A stretch of DNA of 64,000 nucleotides from Isoetes taiwanensis. Its lineage: Eukaryota > Streptophyta > Lycopodiopsida > Isoetales > Isoetaceae. A program made the translations under genes and the position numbers. This document shows positions 26,201 through 36,036 of the stretch, piece by piece. The first letter of the stretch is position 1. The number at the start of each line of letters is the position of its first letter. The stretch is from NCBI GenBank assembly GCA_021234155.1, contig JAJEKV010000097.1, positions 498,001 to 562,000 of the forward strand, written 5' to 3'. The notes under the pieces are model-generated. The model was not told the origin of the DNA. It saw only the letters and a program-made list of their open reading frames with translations, and searched no databases.

Positions 26201-26353
26201 TTACAGCCTTCCTGTTTGCCAGTCACAGAGTTGTCTCAAAACTGTTAGAGAAAAAAGATGATAAGCAGTTATCGAAATAAAAACCTCTCGAATTTTGGCT
26301 TTATCGGACAAAAGCTTGATGTTAAGATCTTCCACTTCCTCAACGGTAATCAT
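701..26353 (-). CDS. ATM: ATM serine/threonine kinase, N-terminal 46 exons (3' part outside window)
   Basis: ATM is the PI3K-like kinase that signals DNA double-strand breaks in the nucleus. I assembled 46 exons by hand from GT-AG boundaries. All phases are compatible and give 1,896 codons without an in-frame stop. The start at 26,353 places a TAN motif (LLSDKAKIREEG, residues 14-25) at the N-terminus, as in plant ATM. Further ATM-like blocks are TWPGVLHALCQCV (about residue 62), HDPEFRVRL (about 1021), TVVDGFL (about 1300) and VYWLDIDYLVVAKAA (1881-1895). Only the HEAT-repeat half is present; FAT, kinase and FATC domains would lie left of position 1. The reading frame is intact although large introns are packed with retroelements. 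Family assignment rests on recalled motif similarity, not a search. Exon coordinates are in the three block entries. Confidence 0.92.
2945..3412 (+). pseudogene. Ty1/copia gag-protease fragment in an ATM intron
   Basis: Plus-strand frames give a degraded zinc-knuckle-like stretch (CNKKGKDCRKHKWDLA, near 2,970) followed, after a frameshift near 3,205, by the copia protease signature SGATKH and the downstream STVVRMADGN block. No LTRs, integrase or RT are nearby. It lies antisense to ATM between exons 38 and 39. I read it as an old copia internal fragment. Confidence 0.65.
8323..8402 (+). repeat. TTTC microsatellite with duplicated unit
   Basis: CTTTCTTT tracts alternate with two copies of a CCTATAGATATCCATTTC unit, next to the LINE-A insertion that begins about 260 bp further on. 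Similar TTTC runs form the tail of the LINEs in this window, so this may be a decayed LINE tail. Confidence 0.6.
8665..11275 (+). mobile_element. LINE-A, 5'-truncated non-LTR retrotransposon
   Basis: Sequence homologous to LINE-B ORF2 starts abruptly at about 8,665, so the endonuclease and ORF1 are missing. RT pieces lie in shifted frames at 8678-9190, 9165-9365 and 9305-9724, including LLYADDVVL (motif C) near 9,600 and VKQGCTLSPTLFGLY (motif B) near 9,480. The C-terminal region follows at 9847-10599 and 10565-11121, with a CxxC...H...C knuckle (CRLCHLNAIESEEHFIFTCP). The 3' end has a small AGACC...GGTCT hairpin and a TTTCTTTC tail. At least three frameshifts make it inactive. It lies antisense to ATM in the intron between exons 24 and 25. 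It is clearly diverged from LINE-B and so belongs to another subfamily. Confidence 0.85.
13430..14290 (+). pseudogene. LINE fragment (RT C-terminal region)
   Basis: Heavily decayed plus-strand sequence collinear with LINE-A about 10,170-10,960: the GCTTTCAAGTCTTCAAAA and GCAAAGGCATCTCAGTGGG blocks and the ATGACCCTACACAGAGGCAG block can be aligned by eye. Frames are broken throughout. It sits in the ATM intron between exons 18 and 19 and is interrupted by a SINE at 13,961-14,064. Confidence 0.65.
13952..14073 (-). mobile_element. 5'-truncated SINE with 9-bp target-site duplication
   Basis: TATCAGTGC occurs at 13,952-13,960 and 14,065-14,073. Between the copies lies 104 bp that reads on the minus strand as ATCGGGCTTGGCCCGATG ... 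ending in a run of 15 A (the plus-strand T run at 13,961). TSD plus A-tail is the hallmark of target-primed retrotransposition by a LINE. No Pol III boxes remain, so it is a short 3' fragment. It is inserted in the LINE fragment and so is younger than it. Confidence 0.75.
15295..15545 (+). pseudogene. LINE fragment (RT C-terminal region)
   Basis: Plus-strand sequence collinear with LINE-A about 10,100-10,310: TTAGCAGAATTT..CTCCTCTGCAGCTGGA in LINE-A corresponds to CTAGCAGAGTTTGCGACTTC here, then the CTCAAATCTTCAAAAGACTT and AATGTTGGTATGCAAAAGC blocks. No intact frame, no tail, no TSD. It lies in ATM intron 15. Confidence 0.6.
16745..17015 (-). pseudogene. Ty1/copia RNase H C-terminal fragment
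   Basis: Minus-strand translation gives the copia RNase H ending: YHPDTKHMDLKACFV, then after a frameshift KQLADGVTKSLIG and FREMKKNLLGVQVLKT before a stop near 16,755. It corresponds to the last part of a copia polyprotein. No LTR is recognisable beside it. It is in the same orientation as ATM, in intron 15. Confidence 0.65.
17546..18343 (+). CDS. LINE-B ORF1, coiled-coil RNA-binding protein
   Basis: A 265-residue open frame, intact. Residues about 45-120 are rich in heptad-like patterns (SLKAKVVEQDSRIMSLKATV) suggesting a trimerising coiled coil. The C-terminal half (ALNIRVTGLKDL onward, about residue 145) resembles the RRM-like domain of L1-type ORF1 proteins, with a basic tail. Expected role: nucleic-acid chaperone binding LINE RNA in the RNP. 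No CCHC knuckle is visible, unlike many plant L1 ORF1 proteins. It ends 3 bp before the ORF2 frame opens. Confidence 0.75.
   Translation: MSVQDSLTPIDTPVQSPAGCNAGVGTPYSPTAGPDIIIDSEMLDRMLRIETELVSLKAKVVEQDSRIMSLKATVAEQEKEIISIKAQSNQIDKIEESQTVVKEQQAETNKWVEVVGKHRPTEPLNDMKNTISATLEEEQRRAHKALNIRVTGLKDLSDPSKAAIDFVQHNLDIQDHEIDRSWKVNNGTRSPALIIRFQSAKARPEALKRRRNLQKFPDIFMDEDLTMMQVELKRKCLEEVMKARKENKWAVYRDGRVIIRDKRPK
18347..22043 (+). pseudogene. LINE-B ORF2, endonuclease-reverse transcriptase (inactivated)
   Basis: Domains in order: APE-type endonuclease (LAVWNCNG, FLTETWE, VGDFNART, and in a shifted frame GDHDS near 19,165); RT (NKV-like region, FVDFRKAFDTVPRN near 20,230 with the motif A Asp; LLYADDVVL near 20,520 with the motif C Asp pair); C-terminal CxxC...H...C knuckle (near 21,575). 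Lesions seen: frameshifts near 18,618, 19,075, 19,195 and 20,505 and stops at 19,462 (TGA where LINE relatives have Trp) and 20,407 (TAA in the conserved VKxGCPLSP motif, likely from a Gln codon). With few lesions in 3.7 kb it is a fairly recent copy but cannot move on its own. Confidence 0.82.
22262..22525 (+). mobile_element. LINE-A-type 3' tail fragment
   Basis: About 260 bp matching the last part of LINE-A (11,030-11,275): the ACATAAGCAGTCCTT, GACAAAAG and TTTCATCGTTTTAG blocks, a GGTCTCATAGAC...GTAGACGTTA hairpin region and a TTTCTTTC tail. It abuts the tail of LINE-B, so LINE-B probably inserted at the 5' edge of this older truncated copy. Confidence 0.75.
22647..26353 (-). other. ATM: ATM exons 1-15
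   Basis: Exons in transcript order: 26285-26353 (from the ATG), 26103-26211, 25518-25652, 25225-25386, 24961-25156, 24729-24885, 24510-24652, 24347-24431, 24114-24220, 23928-24026, 23796-23852, 23639-23711, 23018-23092, 22806-22847, 22647-22717. They encode residues 1-526, with an AG dinucleotide carried into exon 16. The exon 4 acceptor (CATCAAAG) is weak but is the only one that keeps the frame and the plant-ATM-like VKRLFQHIYDTLRDVPSF block. Upstream of the ATG the frame has no other ATG before a stop. No TATA box or other promoter element could be assigned. Confidence 0.87.
25787..26092. repeat. Diverged tandem duplication in ATM intron 2
   Basis: Two units of roughly 140-165 bp (about 25,787-25,925 and 25,926-26,092) share the order CATTTGCATTT.GCACAAACT, TCAAGCA, TATAACG.G.AA.TTCA and ATAA.G..CA. 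They are too diverged for a recent duplication. No coding potential. Confidence 0.6.
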
Positions 26354-26599
26354 CGGGTCCAAGCGTTGCAGCGACCACCGAGATAAATAATCAGCATTAG
26401 CCGGAACAAAACAGCAGCAGTAGTTTCTCAAATTTCCTTTCTTCCTCGTAATTAAGGGATATCACATAGATGGGGCTTGCCATGCAGTTGACAGAGGTTT
26501 AGGGTTTTAGCGGGGTTTTAGTGGCACATTTCAAACGAGCTTATATATCGTGCCTTTGTACTGTATGCAATTGCTACGTTATACTTCCTGTATTAAATA

Positions 26600-27690
26600 A
26601 TTTACCTTTGTTATACCTGCCTTTTTGGGTTGCCTCTTAAGGGTCCAGTCAGATGATGCCGTCAACAGGTTTGCATGCTATTTGTTATACCTACCTTTTT
26701 GGGTTGCCCCTTAGGGTCTGGTCACATGAAGCTATTTGCTGTTGATGGAACCCTTTCTTTTGTGCAGGGTCACATGAAGCTTCGATAGGATATGAACCAG
26801 AGAGTCGTCCTCCTCCTTTCACGCAGCAAGAAGGTTCAAAATCTACGGTGCTAGATGGAGAATACAAGCCACCTGTTGAAATCAAACGGATTCCTGTCAA
26901 CAGGAACCCATTCAACCGAGGGCAGGAGCCCGGGGAAGCAATCCCTGTCAATAGGGCTCCGTTCCTATCAGTTGGCTGCATGTGATCCTTCCCATTTAGA
27001 TGATTGACAGGGATTCTTTCCCGTCAACGCCTTCATGTGACCAGCCTCTTAAGGGTCCGGTCACTTGATGCCGTCAACAGGGTTTGCATGTTGTCAATGA
27101 TAGAAATAGAAGAGGTCACATGTTAAATTTTGACAGGGAAGAAACCCTGTTGATAGCAATCCATTCAACAGGCTCCTACATTGGTTGGAAACATTGCTGT
27201 CAACAGGGATTTCAGAGATGAGGATAGGTGGATGATTTTATAGCACTTGGCAGCAATCCTCTGCCTCACAAACAGGGGCGCAAAATTTTCTTGCTTCCAT
27301 TCTTTCTTTTAAACGTGGAACCCTTAGTTTGATAGGATCATGCGACCCCGAGCAAAAAGAAAAACGTTAATGGCAACGGGGAAAAATCCATATTGATGGC
27401 ATCATGTGATCGGACCCTAAGAGCCAGTTCACATGTAGTGAGGGCGCCATCACCGTCATGTAAGAAGGTCACCTTTTTACATGGACCATCACCTGCCATC
27501 GCTAATTACCACAGGTTAAAACAGGGCCCCTCTCCAGCGATGGTTGCATGTGAACCCAGCCTACATGCGTCGTCGAAAGGTGCGAAGTCATGTAAAATGG
27601 TGTGCCATTTTTCGAGCACCTTCACATGTCTTGCTCAATTTGATAGGGTAACACAGGGCATCGTCAGAGGCGATGCTCCTCATTGATGTG
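26600..27690. repeat. Cluster of MITE-like repeats with CTTAAGGGTCCGGTCA ends
   Basis: A 48-bp unit (TTGTTATACCT.CCTTTTTGG..) is directly repeated at 26,608 and 26,682. A CTCTTAAGGGTCCGGTCAC end at about 27,047 faces its reverse complement at 27,398-27,423, defining a roughly 377-bp inverted-repeat unit. A related end is at 26,635. Further inverted CACATG/CATGTG pairs lie at about 27,428 and 27,548. No transposase ORF. It lies 0.25-1.3 kb upstream of the ATM start codon. Confidence 0.6.
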
Positions 27691-28234
27691 GTGGGGGAGC
27701 AAATATTCTTAAAGTATTTGCCATCAACCAAAGTAAATTTGTTATTTTAGGGTGAATATGCGAAGAACATTAACGTTTACCTATTGAAATAATTGTCAGA
27801 CCAACAAAAAAAAAATATCAAAGAAAGCTATGGTCGCAACCAAACAAGCAAACCTGTAAGCCTGAACAACACTTTGTTTCTCAATAACAACACTTTTCTC
27901 TTACTTGATTGCAAAACCACAATCTCATCGTGTGTGGTGCGTGCTAAGAATGAAGTGGGTGAGTGCGAGTCTCATCACGTGTGGTGTATATCTGAGAATG
28001 AGTTGTCATGAGTCGTCATATATCTTAAGGGGGATGCTGACAAAGTGGTATGACGTTAAAAACTACTAAATTTATTTTGTGGTTTGACATATGCTCTTGC
28101 AGGGTGCAACACAAGAGTGACTCTTGATGATGATGTGAACCTAGCTGCGACCTGGAAGGAGGTCATAAAAATGTGCTTGTCAAATATAGTGTAAGATTTT
28201 CCTAAAAACAATATGAAGAAGCAATTTTTACATC

Positions 28235-28760
28235 ATGTTACAAGGAAATCCTATTGAGTTCCAAAAACTCAATGCGACGAAACTCGATGGGATTACCATG
28301 TCTTCAAATTGGAACTTGAAATGGAGGAGGAAACCTTCAGGGTTTCATGGAAACGGTGCTCCATCCCAAAGAATATATGCGTTGGTTGCAGATCATTCAC
28401 AGGTGTTTGCATGTTAATGCCTTCCATCATCAATGTAATCTTCGAGTCTCTGCATCGTGTCCAATCTGTCTTGCAGAAATTGAATCACCCGAACGCTGCT
28501 TGCTTGCATGTCCTGAGGTCCAACCAACATGGACTTGGTTGCAGGGTTTATTTCATACTGCTTTGGATGGCCAACACATTCTTCTAGCATTCTACCCTGA
28601 TAGGTGGCCCTCAGCTATGAAAAGGCATTTCATCTTGGTTCTAGTTAGCTCTTGTGGTCCATTTGGGAATGATGCAGACTTCACATTTTCAAGGCGTTTA
28701 TTCTTCTTCTCATGGTCTTGTGCCTCGTGCCCAAACCAAAATAATGATGGCTTATAAGTA
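28235..28760 (+). pseudogene. LINE zf-RVT C-terminal fragment
   Basis: Plus frame 28347-28757 contains CPICLAEIESPERCLLACPE followed by a Trp-containing stretch, the pattern of the cysteine-rich domain after RT in LINEs (CPxC...ES...L..CP....W). It differs from the LINE-A/B knuckle, so it comes from another family. No RT core is nearby. Confidence 0.5.
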
Positions 28761-29817
28761 CTCTCCTATTGAGGCAGAGGTCGGGGAGTATCTCCAGATT
28801 AATTCATATCCTTAGGCTTCTTTTGTGAGGCAAGTGCATTATGCTTGAGGCTCTAGTTTTTCCAATGGCATATGCATGTGCTTGGGCTACACGATGAAGT
28901 TTTGCTTCATGTACTTTGCTTTTGATTAACAAAGCTTTTGTCCTTCCAAAAAAAAAGGTGGAGTATACATAAAACCATCGATACTCAAATCCCATGCACA
29001 GTGGAGTGGTCGGTTTAAATTCATCAGGCCATGCCTCGAAGGTGATATACATTATATAAATTATTCTTGTTGCGGCCTTCTCGCCCCCACTTGGTTGTTT
29101 GCTATCTTGTTAAAAGAAATGTTGTATGACGCACAAATTTGTTTTAACATATTTGATGTTAAGTGATAAATAGCTTATATTTTGGTGTATTCAATAGTAA
29201 TACGAGTGGAGAAATAGTTTATGTGACATGTCTGGAATATATCGGTTCATCATATATTGGCTCACAAATTGGACAACATGTTTTAGGTTATTTGATGGAG
29301 CATTTGCAAGATTGTGGATGCCATGAGTTACCACTACCAGTATAAAGAGCATAAGCAGCAAGAAGAACATCCCGTCCAAATGCTTCTCGAGTTGAGAAGT
29401 CTAGCTATACAAGGGCATTTATTGGAGCCAATAGAGAAAAGTTTTATTACGATAGGACCACATACCCCCAAGATGAGAGATGCAGTCGCTCACCTATACT
29501 AATATTATGTAATGTCCGTAAATTATTTCGTGAAGGTTCTAATATCACTAGAAAATGAGCATCCAAATAAAGAAAAAGATTCAGTGGAAAAGATGTGAGA
29601 CGTGGTAGACAAAAAGGAGGAAGGCTTTCTGCCGAAGTCTCGATCTTAATTCTGATCTGGTAAATCTGTAAGGGTTTGACCTATTCTAACAAGTGCTTTG
29701 TTTTGAATAATGTTACCACCAAGATGCCCAACTATAAATACTATAAACAAATTATCCAGATAAAATCCCACATGAGAAATCGCAAAAATATAATTGGGTT
29801 AATTGATTTGTATTATG

Positions 29818-30690
29818 ATACGAATTCAAGACCTTACAATCTTATAACCTAGTGGATCCGGTTGGGTGGTTAATTGTGCTTCTATATTCTTTGTATCCGG
29901 AAGACTATCTCTTTCTTGATCTTGTTCATCAGTGATGATGATGTTGGATATTGCGAATTGAAATTGACCTTGCTTATCTATTAAAATATTATTTCAAGGT
30001 CATATAAGCATCACAGAAGGTCAAGAATTGTATCAATTCACGACCTTACAATCTTATAACCAATGTATTATAATAATGAATAACTCAAAAACAACTGGAG
30101 TCTTATTCCACAGATTAATAAGAGCACAGATTCTTCTACCCAACCGGGTCCACTTCTAAATGGGATATGTCTTATCTTGAGTAAAGGCTTATTGAACTTT
30201 CATCCTACTCCAAGTAGAAACCGTCCATGCTTTACTGAGCTTTCATTCTACTCCAAGTAGAAACCGCTCAAACTCTCACAAAAAGTTTTAGGCTTGCCAA
30301 GCTGGCCTCTCTACTCCAAGCAAATAGCAACCAGGCTTTCAATTAGGGACAGAAGATAGATTCAAGCTTTAGATGCAACCTTCAAGTTTCAGATCAATAA
30401 TCATGGCACAGGAAGGACTATGAGAAAACTTCTTCAGACAATCCGATTTTGCTGAGACAAAAACCGTGCACACATCTGAGTACATAGGCTTAGTGCAGTG
30501 AGATGAAATTGCTGGCAGTAGCCGATTTGGTTGCTGGAAACTGCTTGTCTGCAACCAGCTGGCTTCCCATGATCCTCTTGCTTCCATTCTGCTCCCTTTA
30601 TACCTTCGTTGCTTTTTTTACTTATTCATTATTACAATACATTGGATCATGGTTATAAGATTGTAAGGTCTTGAATTTGTATCATATTAT
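29818..30690. repeat. Inverted-repeat element with three copies of one end
   Basis: A block of about 53 bp at 30,031-30,083 is the reverse complement of 30,625-30,688, apart from a 7-bp insertion (ATCATGG). A third copy of the inner part (CAAGACCTTACAATCTTATA) lies at 29,826 in the same orientation as the left one. A second inverted pair joins about 29,852-29,870 to 30,138-30,153. The interior has no convincing ORF. Probably a nonautonomous DNA element with a partial duplication. Confidence 0.55.
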
Positions 30691-32382
30691 TTCCCTGGTC
30701 GCCGATGAGATCCATAATTACGTTGGTAAATGCTTTTTACAAAATTTTGGTTAGGAAAAAAAAAAAAAAGATTTTAATCAAAAATTAATTTTAGGGGTGG
30801 ATTTTTGTTTTGTCATTCATGGAAAATATCTAAACATCTAAGCCAAGCTAAGAATAAATAGCATTTTGAGGCAGCCTTTTTAAGAATCAAAGACGATCTA
30901 TCCACCAGAATGGCAGAAACCACTACAATATGAGGGAAAATATCAGGATCTTTAATCTTGGAGGAATGGAATGCTCTGCAGGGTTGCTTGCACTAGATTT
31001 AAGAAAAGATATGCTCCAAGCGCATGGAAATTCATATGCAATAGTCAGACAATACTAGGGGTGACTAATTGCAAGATTTTAAAAGGTCTTTATCTTAGTA
31101 AGATATTATACAATTTTGATATTTCTCCAACATTCTGAGCTATTGCTTCCCCTGCTTTACACATGCAAGTCATTTTGTTTGGAGGTCCAGGATGGTAGAA
31201 ATCGTATGAAGCTTTTTGCTTTTGCTTAATCTTTAGCTCAAATGCTGCATTTCTCCTTCAAGACTTAATTGCTGGTCAGTGGAGATGTTAGGAAATTGGG
31301 GTTTCCATGCTACAGATGATGAAAAAGTAGCTATGTTTTTCTAATGTATGGTTCAACTGAAACTGTTGTATCAAATGTTGGATTTTGAATACAATTTTTT
31401 ATTTCAATCCAATTGTGTCTTTGATGATGTAAATTTGTGACTAACTGTAGATTGTTTTTCAAATTTCTATTTAACATTATGGGAAAACACAGAGAATAAA
31501 AAGTTGCAGAATGTCAAGTAAAAAACTTGAGTTTGATAATATAGAGTAAAAGAGTGAGAACAGAAACTAAAAAAACAAGGTGCTGCGCACGGAGGGTTGC
31601 CCTCCATGGCCGGAGGGTGAAGGTGCTATCTTTTAATGTTTCTGACTTGCTTTGGATTTGTTCAAAAAAAGTAAATGACCAATGGGGCGGTCCAAAGGGG
31701 GCAGGCACAAGTTCAGTGTCTTTTAATGTCTTTGTCAACTAACTTTGATTTGTTCAAGTGACATGGACCGCACATAAGAAGAAAATAGAAGCAAAGTATA
31801 TAAGCCATTGCTATTTTTTTTTTTTTTCCGTTAATATTCTATAAGAATATGAATTAAGCACATCAAGTTATGTAATATTTTAATGCACGCCCATGAACAT
31901 CATTCATGCGAAACAGAGGCAATAAAGCAATTGCTAGTACTCATTGTTAGATTCTGGGTTGCAAAAGTTGGGGATCTATGTTATCGCATATCTAAGTGAG
32001 AAATAAGAAGGCAACAAAGCAATTTCTAGTATTTAGAATTTGAGTTGCAAAAGTTGAACAATATTGAAATAGACTGTGAATAAGTATATAAATGTTGTGG
32101 TTGGTAGAAGCCATAAAGCTAGTTTAGTAGTATTACATCTCACACAATCCCTTGAAGATAACCCTACAGGCGATAAAAGAATATAACTTTCACTACCAAA
32201 CATTATCAAATCCACTTCCTACTTTGTCTTGCCCAGAACAATACGCAACTTGTGCCATTGAATGCACAATATATAGACTTCCTCCATCACACTTAACATT
32301 TTGATACATATACCCTCCATGCAAATAGAGACATGAAGTGGTGAAATAGCATCATATTATGACACCCTTGTCAAAATAAAGT

Positions 32383-32664
32383 TGCTTAACATCTCACTAT
32401 CGATGCAACTAGAGCATAAGGAAGGCCATTATTTTTTACTGAAGTAAAATGATTAAATTGATTGGGGAACATTAGATTTTAAGGACCCAAAATAATTGTT
32501 TAGAATTTGTTAAATTGAGAGGCTTGCTTAACATCTCACTACTGATGCAACTAGAGCATAAGGAAGGCTATTATTTTTTAGTGAAGTAAAATAATTAAAT
32601 TGATTAGGGAACATTAAATTTCAACGATTCAAAATAAATGTTTAAAATTTATTAAATTGAGAGG
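32383..32664. repeat. 141-bp tandem duplication
   Basis: Unit 32,383-32,523 is repeated at 32,524-32,664 (both start TGCTTAACATCTCACTA and end AAATTGAGAGGC), with scattered substitutions. No coding potential. Confidence 0.8.
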
Positions 32665-32741
32665 CGTCGTTTGCAATGACAAATGCATTAAACTTGGAGT
32701 ATTAAGGCCCGTGGAACTTAAGATAGACAATTATAAAAACG

Positions 32742-32877
32742 ACTTGCATGTTTGTGAAGAATTGAAAGGGATTAAACCTTTCAATCATTATTTTAGCATA
32801 TGTGGCTAACTTGCATGTTTGTGAAGAATTGAAAAGGATTCTACCTTTCAATCATTATTTTAGCATATGTGGCTAAC
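32742..32877. repeat. 67-68-bp tandem duplication
   Basis: Two consecutive copies both begin ACTTGCATGTTTGTGAAGAA and end AGCATATGTGGCTAA, starting at 32,742 and 32,810. They are nearly identical, so the duplication is recent relative to the neighbouring 141-bp one. Confidence 0.8.
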
Positions 32878-32999
32878 TCCGCTTAAACATTTGGGGATGT
32901 TTGATGAAGGGGTGATCAACTTCGTGCACGACCTATATGTTAAATTTAAGCTGAGTTATTTTTAATGGCTATTGGCCAAACCTTACAAATGCCAAAGGA

Positions 33000-35220
33000 C
33001 TTGCTATGTTATTTTTTGAAGTACGTATGTTATAGAAAAAGCAAAGGTTTGCAAGGTATGCACTGAAATGGGTCGTGGTGTCCTACTTGGTGCCACAATC
33101 ATAAAGCTCTTGAATCACCTTAGTAGCTGCCTCAGCCGAAAGCATGGGTGTCAAACTTGGTACAAAGATAAGCCAACATGTTAAGCTGATGCCAGTTGCA
33201 CGAGTTTTGAGGAGAAAATAACAAAAATAAAGTAATATTTTAAGTTGTAACCTGCATATGGTCAAAATTAAATGTCGAAGGAGTCGAGTACATGTCTTAT
33301 GTGCTGCCATTTTCTGCAATTTGCATTACCTGCACCTGCTTCTTCAAATTCACGATAATTAAACCAGACAAACAATGTTTGGCTTTGCTGTATATCGGTG
33401 GTGGTAAAGAACAATGATAAAACAAAGGAAATGCAGCAATAGAGAGAAGAATCTTGCCAGCCAAAACTCGACAATAGACATCTAAATAGGAGGATTACTT
33501 AATGTTTAATATGACTTCCTTGAAGTCTGCTTGTTGGAGCTAACGCAAGAAAAAAGAGAAACGAAAGCTGTTGGGATGTCCACAGACCAAGCTGTACAAA
33601 CATCTTACAAATTTGGGATTTGGTAACTTTCCCCTTTGGAGATCACAGCTGAAGATTAAAGGGTCCGTGAGAAGAAGCTCATGCCAGTCCTATTCTCATC
33701 CTTAAAGGTGACCCACAAAAGAAAATAGATAACATAATTAAGATTTGCAAAGCCATGAAATTTACATCTTACTAGAGTTCAACACAAGCATAAAATCTTG
33801 CTGATCTGCATAATCAGGACTTTGTTGTGTTTTCAAGCGTACGTTGTTCTCAATGATAGCTCAATATCTGCAAAAAGTTTCTAAGAACATCACCTGCATA
33901 ATATAAATTGCACGCTCTCAGAGTTAAAAGTTTTAAAATCCGGTAACCTTTCTCTTTTGTGCAGATGATATGACGATCTTTAAAACAACAACATTGAAAG
34001 TGCAGAGTCAAGGCAACAAGCTCATGCCTTGCATTTGCCCTCAAGTCTCTTGAGGCTACTTATGTAGGACATGCTTAGTTGCACATGTAGAAGCATTTGC
34101 CACTAAGCCAATACATACCTAACCTGGATCCCGAACTCAGCATACTCCATTACTTGGATTGACAACCTCTAATTTCCAAATACCATTTTGAAGGACTGAA
34201 GCCTGTAGGACTGGCAGCACCTCTCTGGCAATATTAAAAATATCATAAGAGAATTGGCCTCAGAAAAGCATGTGTGAGCTTCCCATATGCTGGTTTAAGA
34301 TCCTTGCAACGAACCTCAGCACCGCGAATTGGAATTTTCTCAATTATAACCTCCTTCCATGTATTCCATAATCCTCTATTGCATCGTTCTTATCTGTGAT
34401 CCTCATACAAATTGTATCTGCAAATATAGATGTCTTAGCAACAATCAGATAATAACTATAACTTTTTATTGCAGTTTAATAAAATAGGCAAGTGGAATAT
34501 ACCTTAGGCTTCGCCCATGATCAACAATGGGATACCAAACACCCTTGTCCTGAACAATTTATGTGATTAAAATTCGGGATGGTTACCTAGAGCCTTTGCA
34601 ACAAATATACAAAATGATCTCCAACTTGGTGTGCAGCAAATCCAGATTTTAATGGCAACATCCAGTGTCCGCAAGCACAACCATGAAAAGCCTTAGCATG
34701 TGATTTCAAAGTTTGGAAGTAAAAATTCCAAGACGCAGAGGTTATAGAATCTGAAGGGTATTTTTAAAGAAGAATAGAGAACTGAAAGTCATAGACTTTC
34801 TTGGTCCAAGTCCCTTCATGAAGCTTGTCAAATAATCCGTGGACAATATTCTTTAAATTGCAAAATTACAGTATTTCTCCTGGCAAAAAACCAACTTGAA
34901 ATGTCATGAGAAAGATAAATGCCCGGACAGCTAAGATAAGAAGATCTAACAGTACTATTAATGCCACAACACGGAAAGGTTAGTTGCTAATCAACAGAAA
35001 TAAGTTGCGTGGAGATCCCTCATATTCACTGCCAACAACTCAAGAGGTAAAAGATGCTAGAAGAAATGAAACTGTTACCTATTCTAATCTTGCAAAGAAT
35101 TCCATCATAAGAAAAGGAAATGAGAAATGTGGATAAGACAGCCAATGCAACACCAGCAATTCTTCAAGCACTCGCCATGTTTGCAACCTGCGATGTAGAA
35201 TTGAAGCGTTGAATAGGGCT
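33000..35220. other. Intergenic, no gene recognised
   Basis: Short minus-strand coding-like stretches occur (for example about 33,085-33,180, and 34,260-34,380 translating WKEVIIEKIPIRGAEVRCKDL), but no consistent exon chain or family match was found. They could be remnants of the broken gene at 35.2-36.0 kb or chance. Confidence 0.4.
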
Positions 35221-36036
35221 TCAAATGGAGTAGTTGTCCTTATTGCCGAAGAGTGCCACTAAATAGAGTGCCACTAGACTCCGCTGCCACCGTTTTGCAT
35301 AGAAGATGTAAAAAATCTTGATTCCTTCAGTATATCTCCTCTTGGCAAGTGCAAAAACAAAGGTATATGGCAATCTCGTGAAGCAAATCTGGCTTTCAAA
35401 AATTATATTTGGCTTTCCAAACAGGTGCTGCATAGGAGTGCAGCTGGGAAAAGTAAAGCAACCATTTTGAGGTAGGGGCTTCTGTACCAGCCATTGAAGA
35501 TCCCCCAAGAAGTGGCCTAGTTCCTTCATTTTCTGGTTTATCTCTTCCTTAGAATGGAAATTAGACATGAAAGAGAGATTATACAACGGTAACTTGACCC
35601 CATGGAGGACCTCAGGAACATCAGACTTGTCAAGGCGCTGCATAACCTCCTTTGACAAGCTAGTTCCCAATGTTCGCTCCCCTATCAACACAGAATTTCT
35701 CTTCTTGGATTTCAATAGAATATCAATCACATTCTTCATAGCTTGAGCATTAGACATTGCAGGCTCCAAATCCTGACCCCTGCTAAGAAGATTCAAAGGC
35801 TTAAAATTCCTCTCTGGCATCCCAAATTGAAGCCCTTGAAATTTCTCACGCTCAAAAGAAGTCCCATATCCAAGCAACCTAGGGTCTGCACCTCCAGCAT
35901 GAATTCAACTAAAAGGACTGCCAAAGCCAGCAAGATTAAATCGAATATGTTCCTCAGAACCCAATTTCAACCTCAATCGATCCATGTTCACAGACCCAAT
36001 TCTAGACTGCTGCTGTGTTTGAGGAGTTGAGCCCAT
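35221..36036 (-). pseudogene. SMAX1-like (SMXL) gene fragment, broken
   Basis: The minus frame 35,221-35,877 contains VIDILLKSKKRNSVLIGE, EVMQRLDKSDVPEVLHGVKL and LGDLQWLV. These resemble the region between the double Clp-N domain and the first ATPase region of SMXL/D53 proteins, the Clp-like repressors of karrikin/strigolactone signalling. Upstream the same frame reads on through IRFNLAGFGSPFS, then meets an in-frame TGA near 35,910. Beyond that it continues to an ATG at 36,036. Clp-N and the C-terminal part with the EAR motif are absent; after the LGDLQWLV block the protein no longer looks like the family. An unrelated Clp-family origin is possible. Confidence 0.55.

Noticed and set aside
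34260-34380. Minus-strand coding-like stretch with KEVIIEKIPIRGAEV
   Set aside because: Flanked by stops and frame breaks, with no consistent splice chain and no recognised family.
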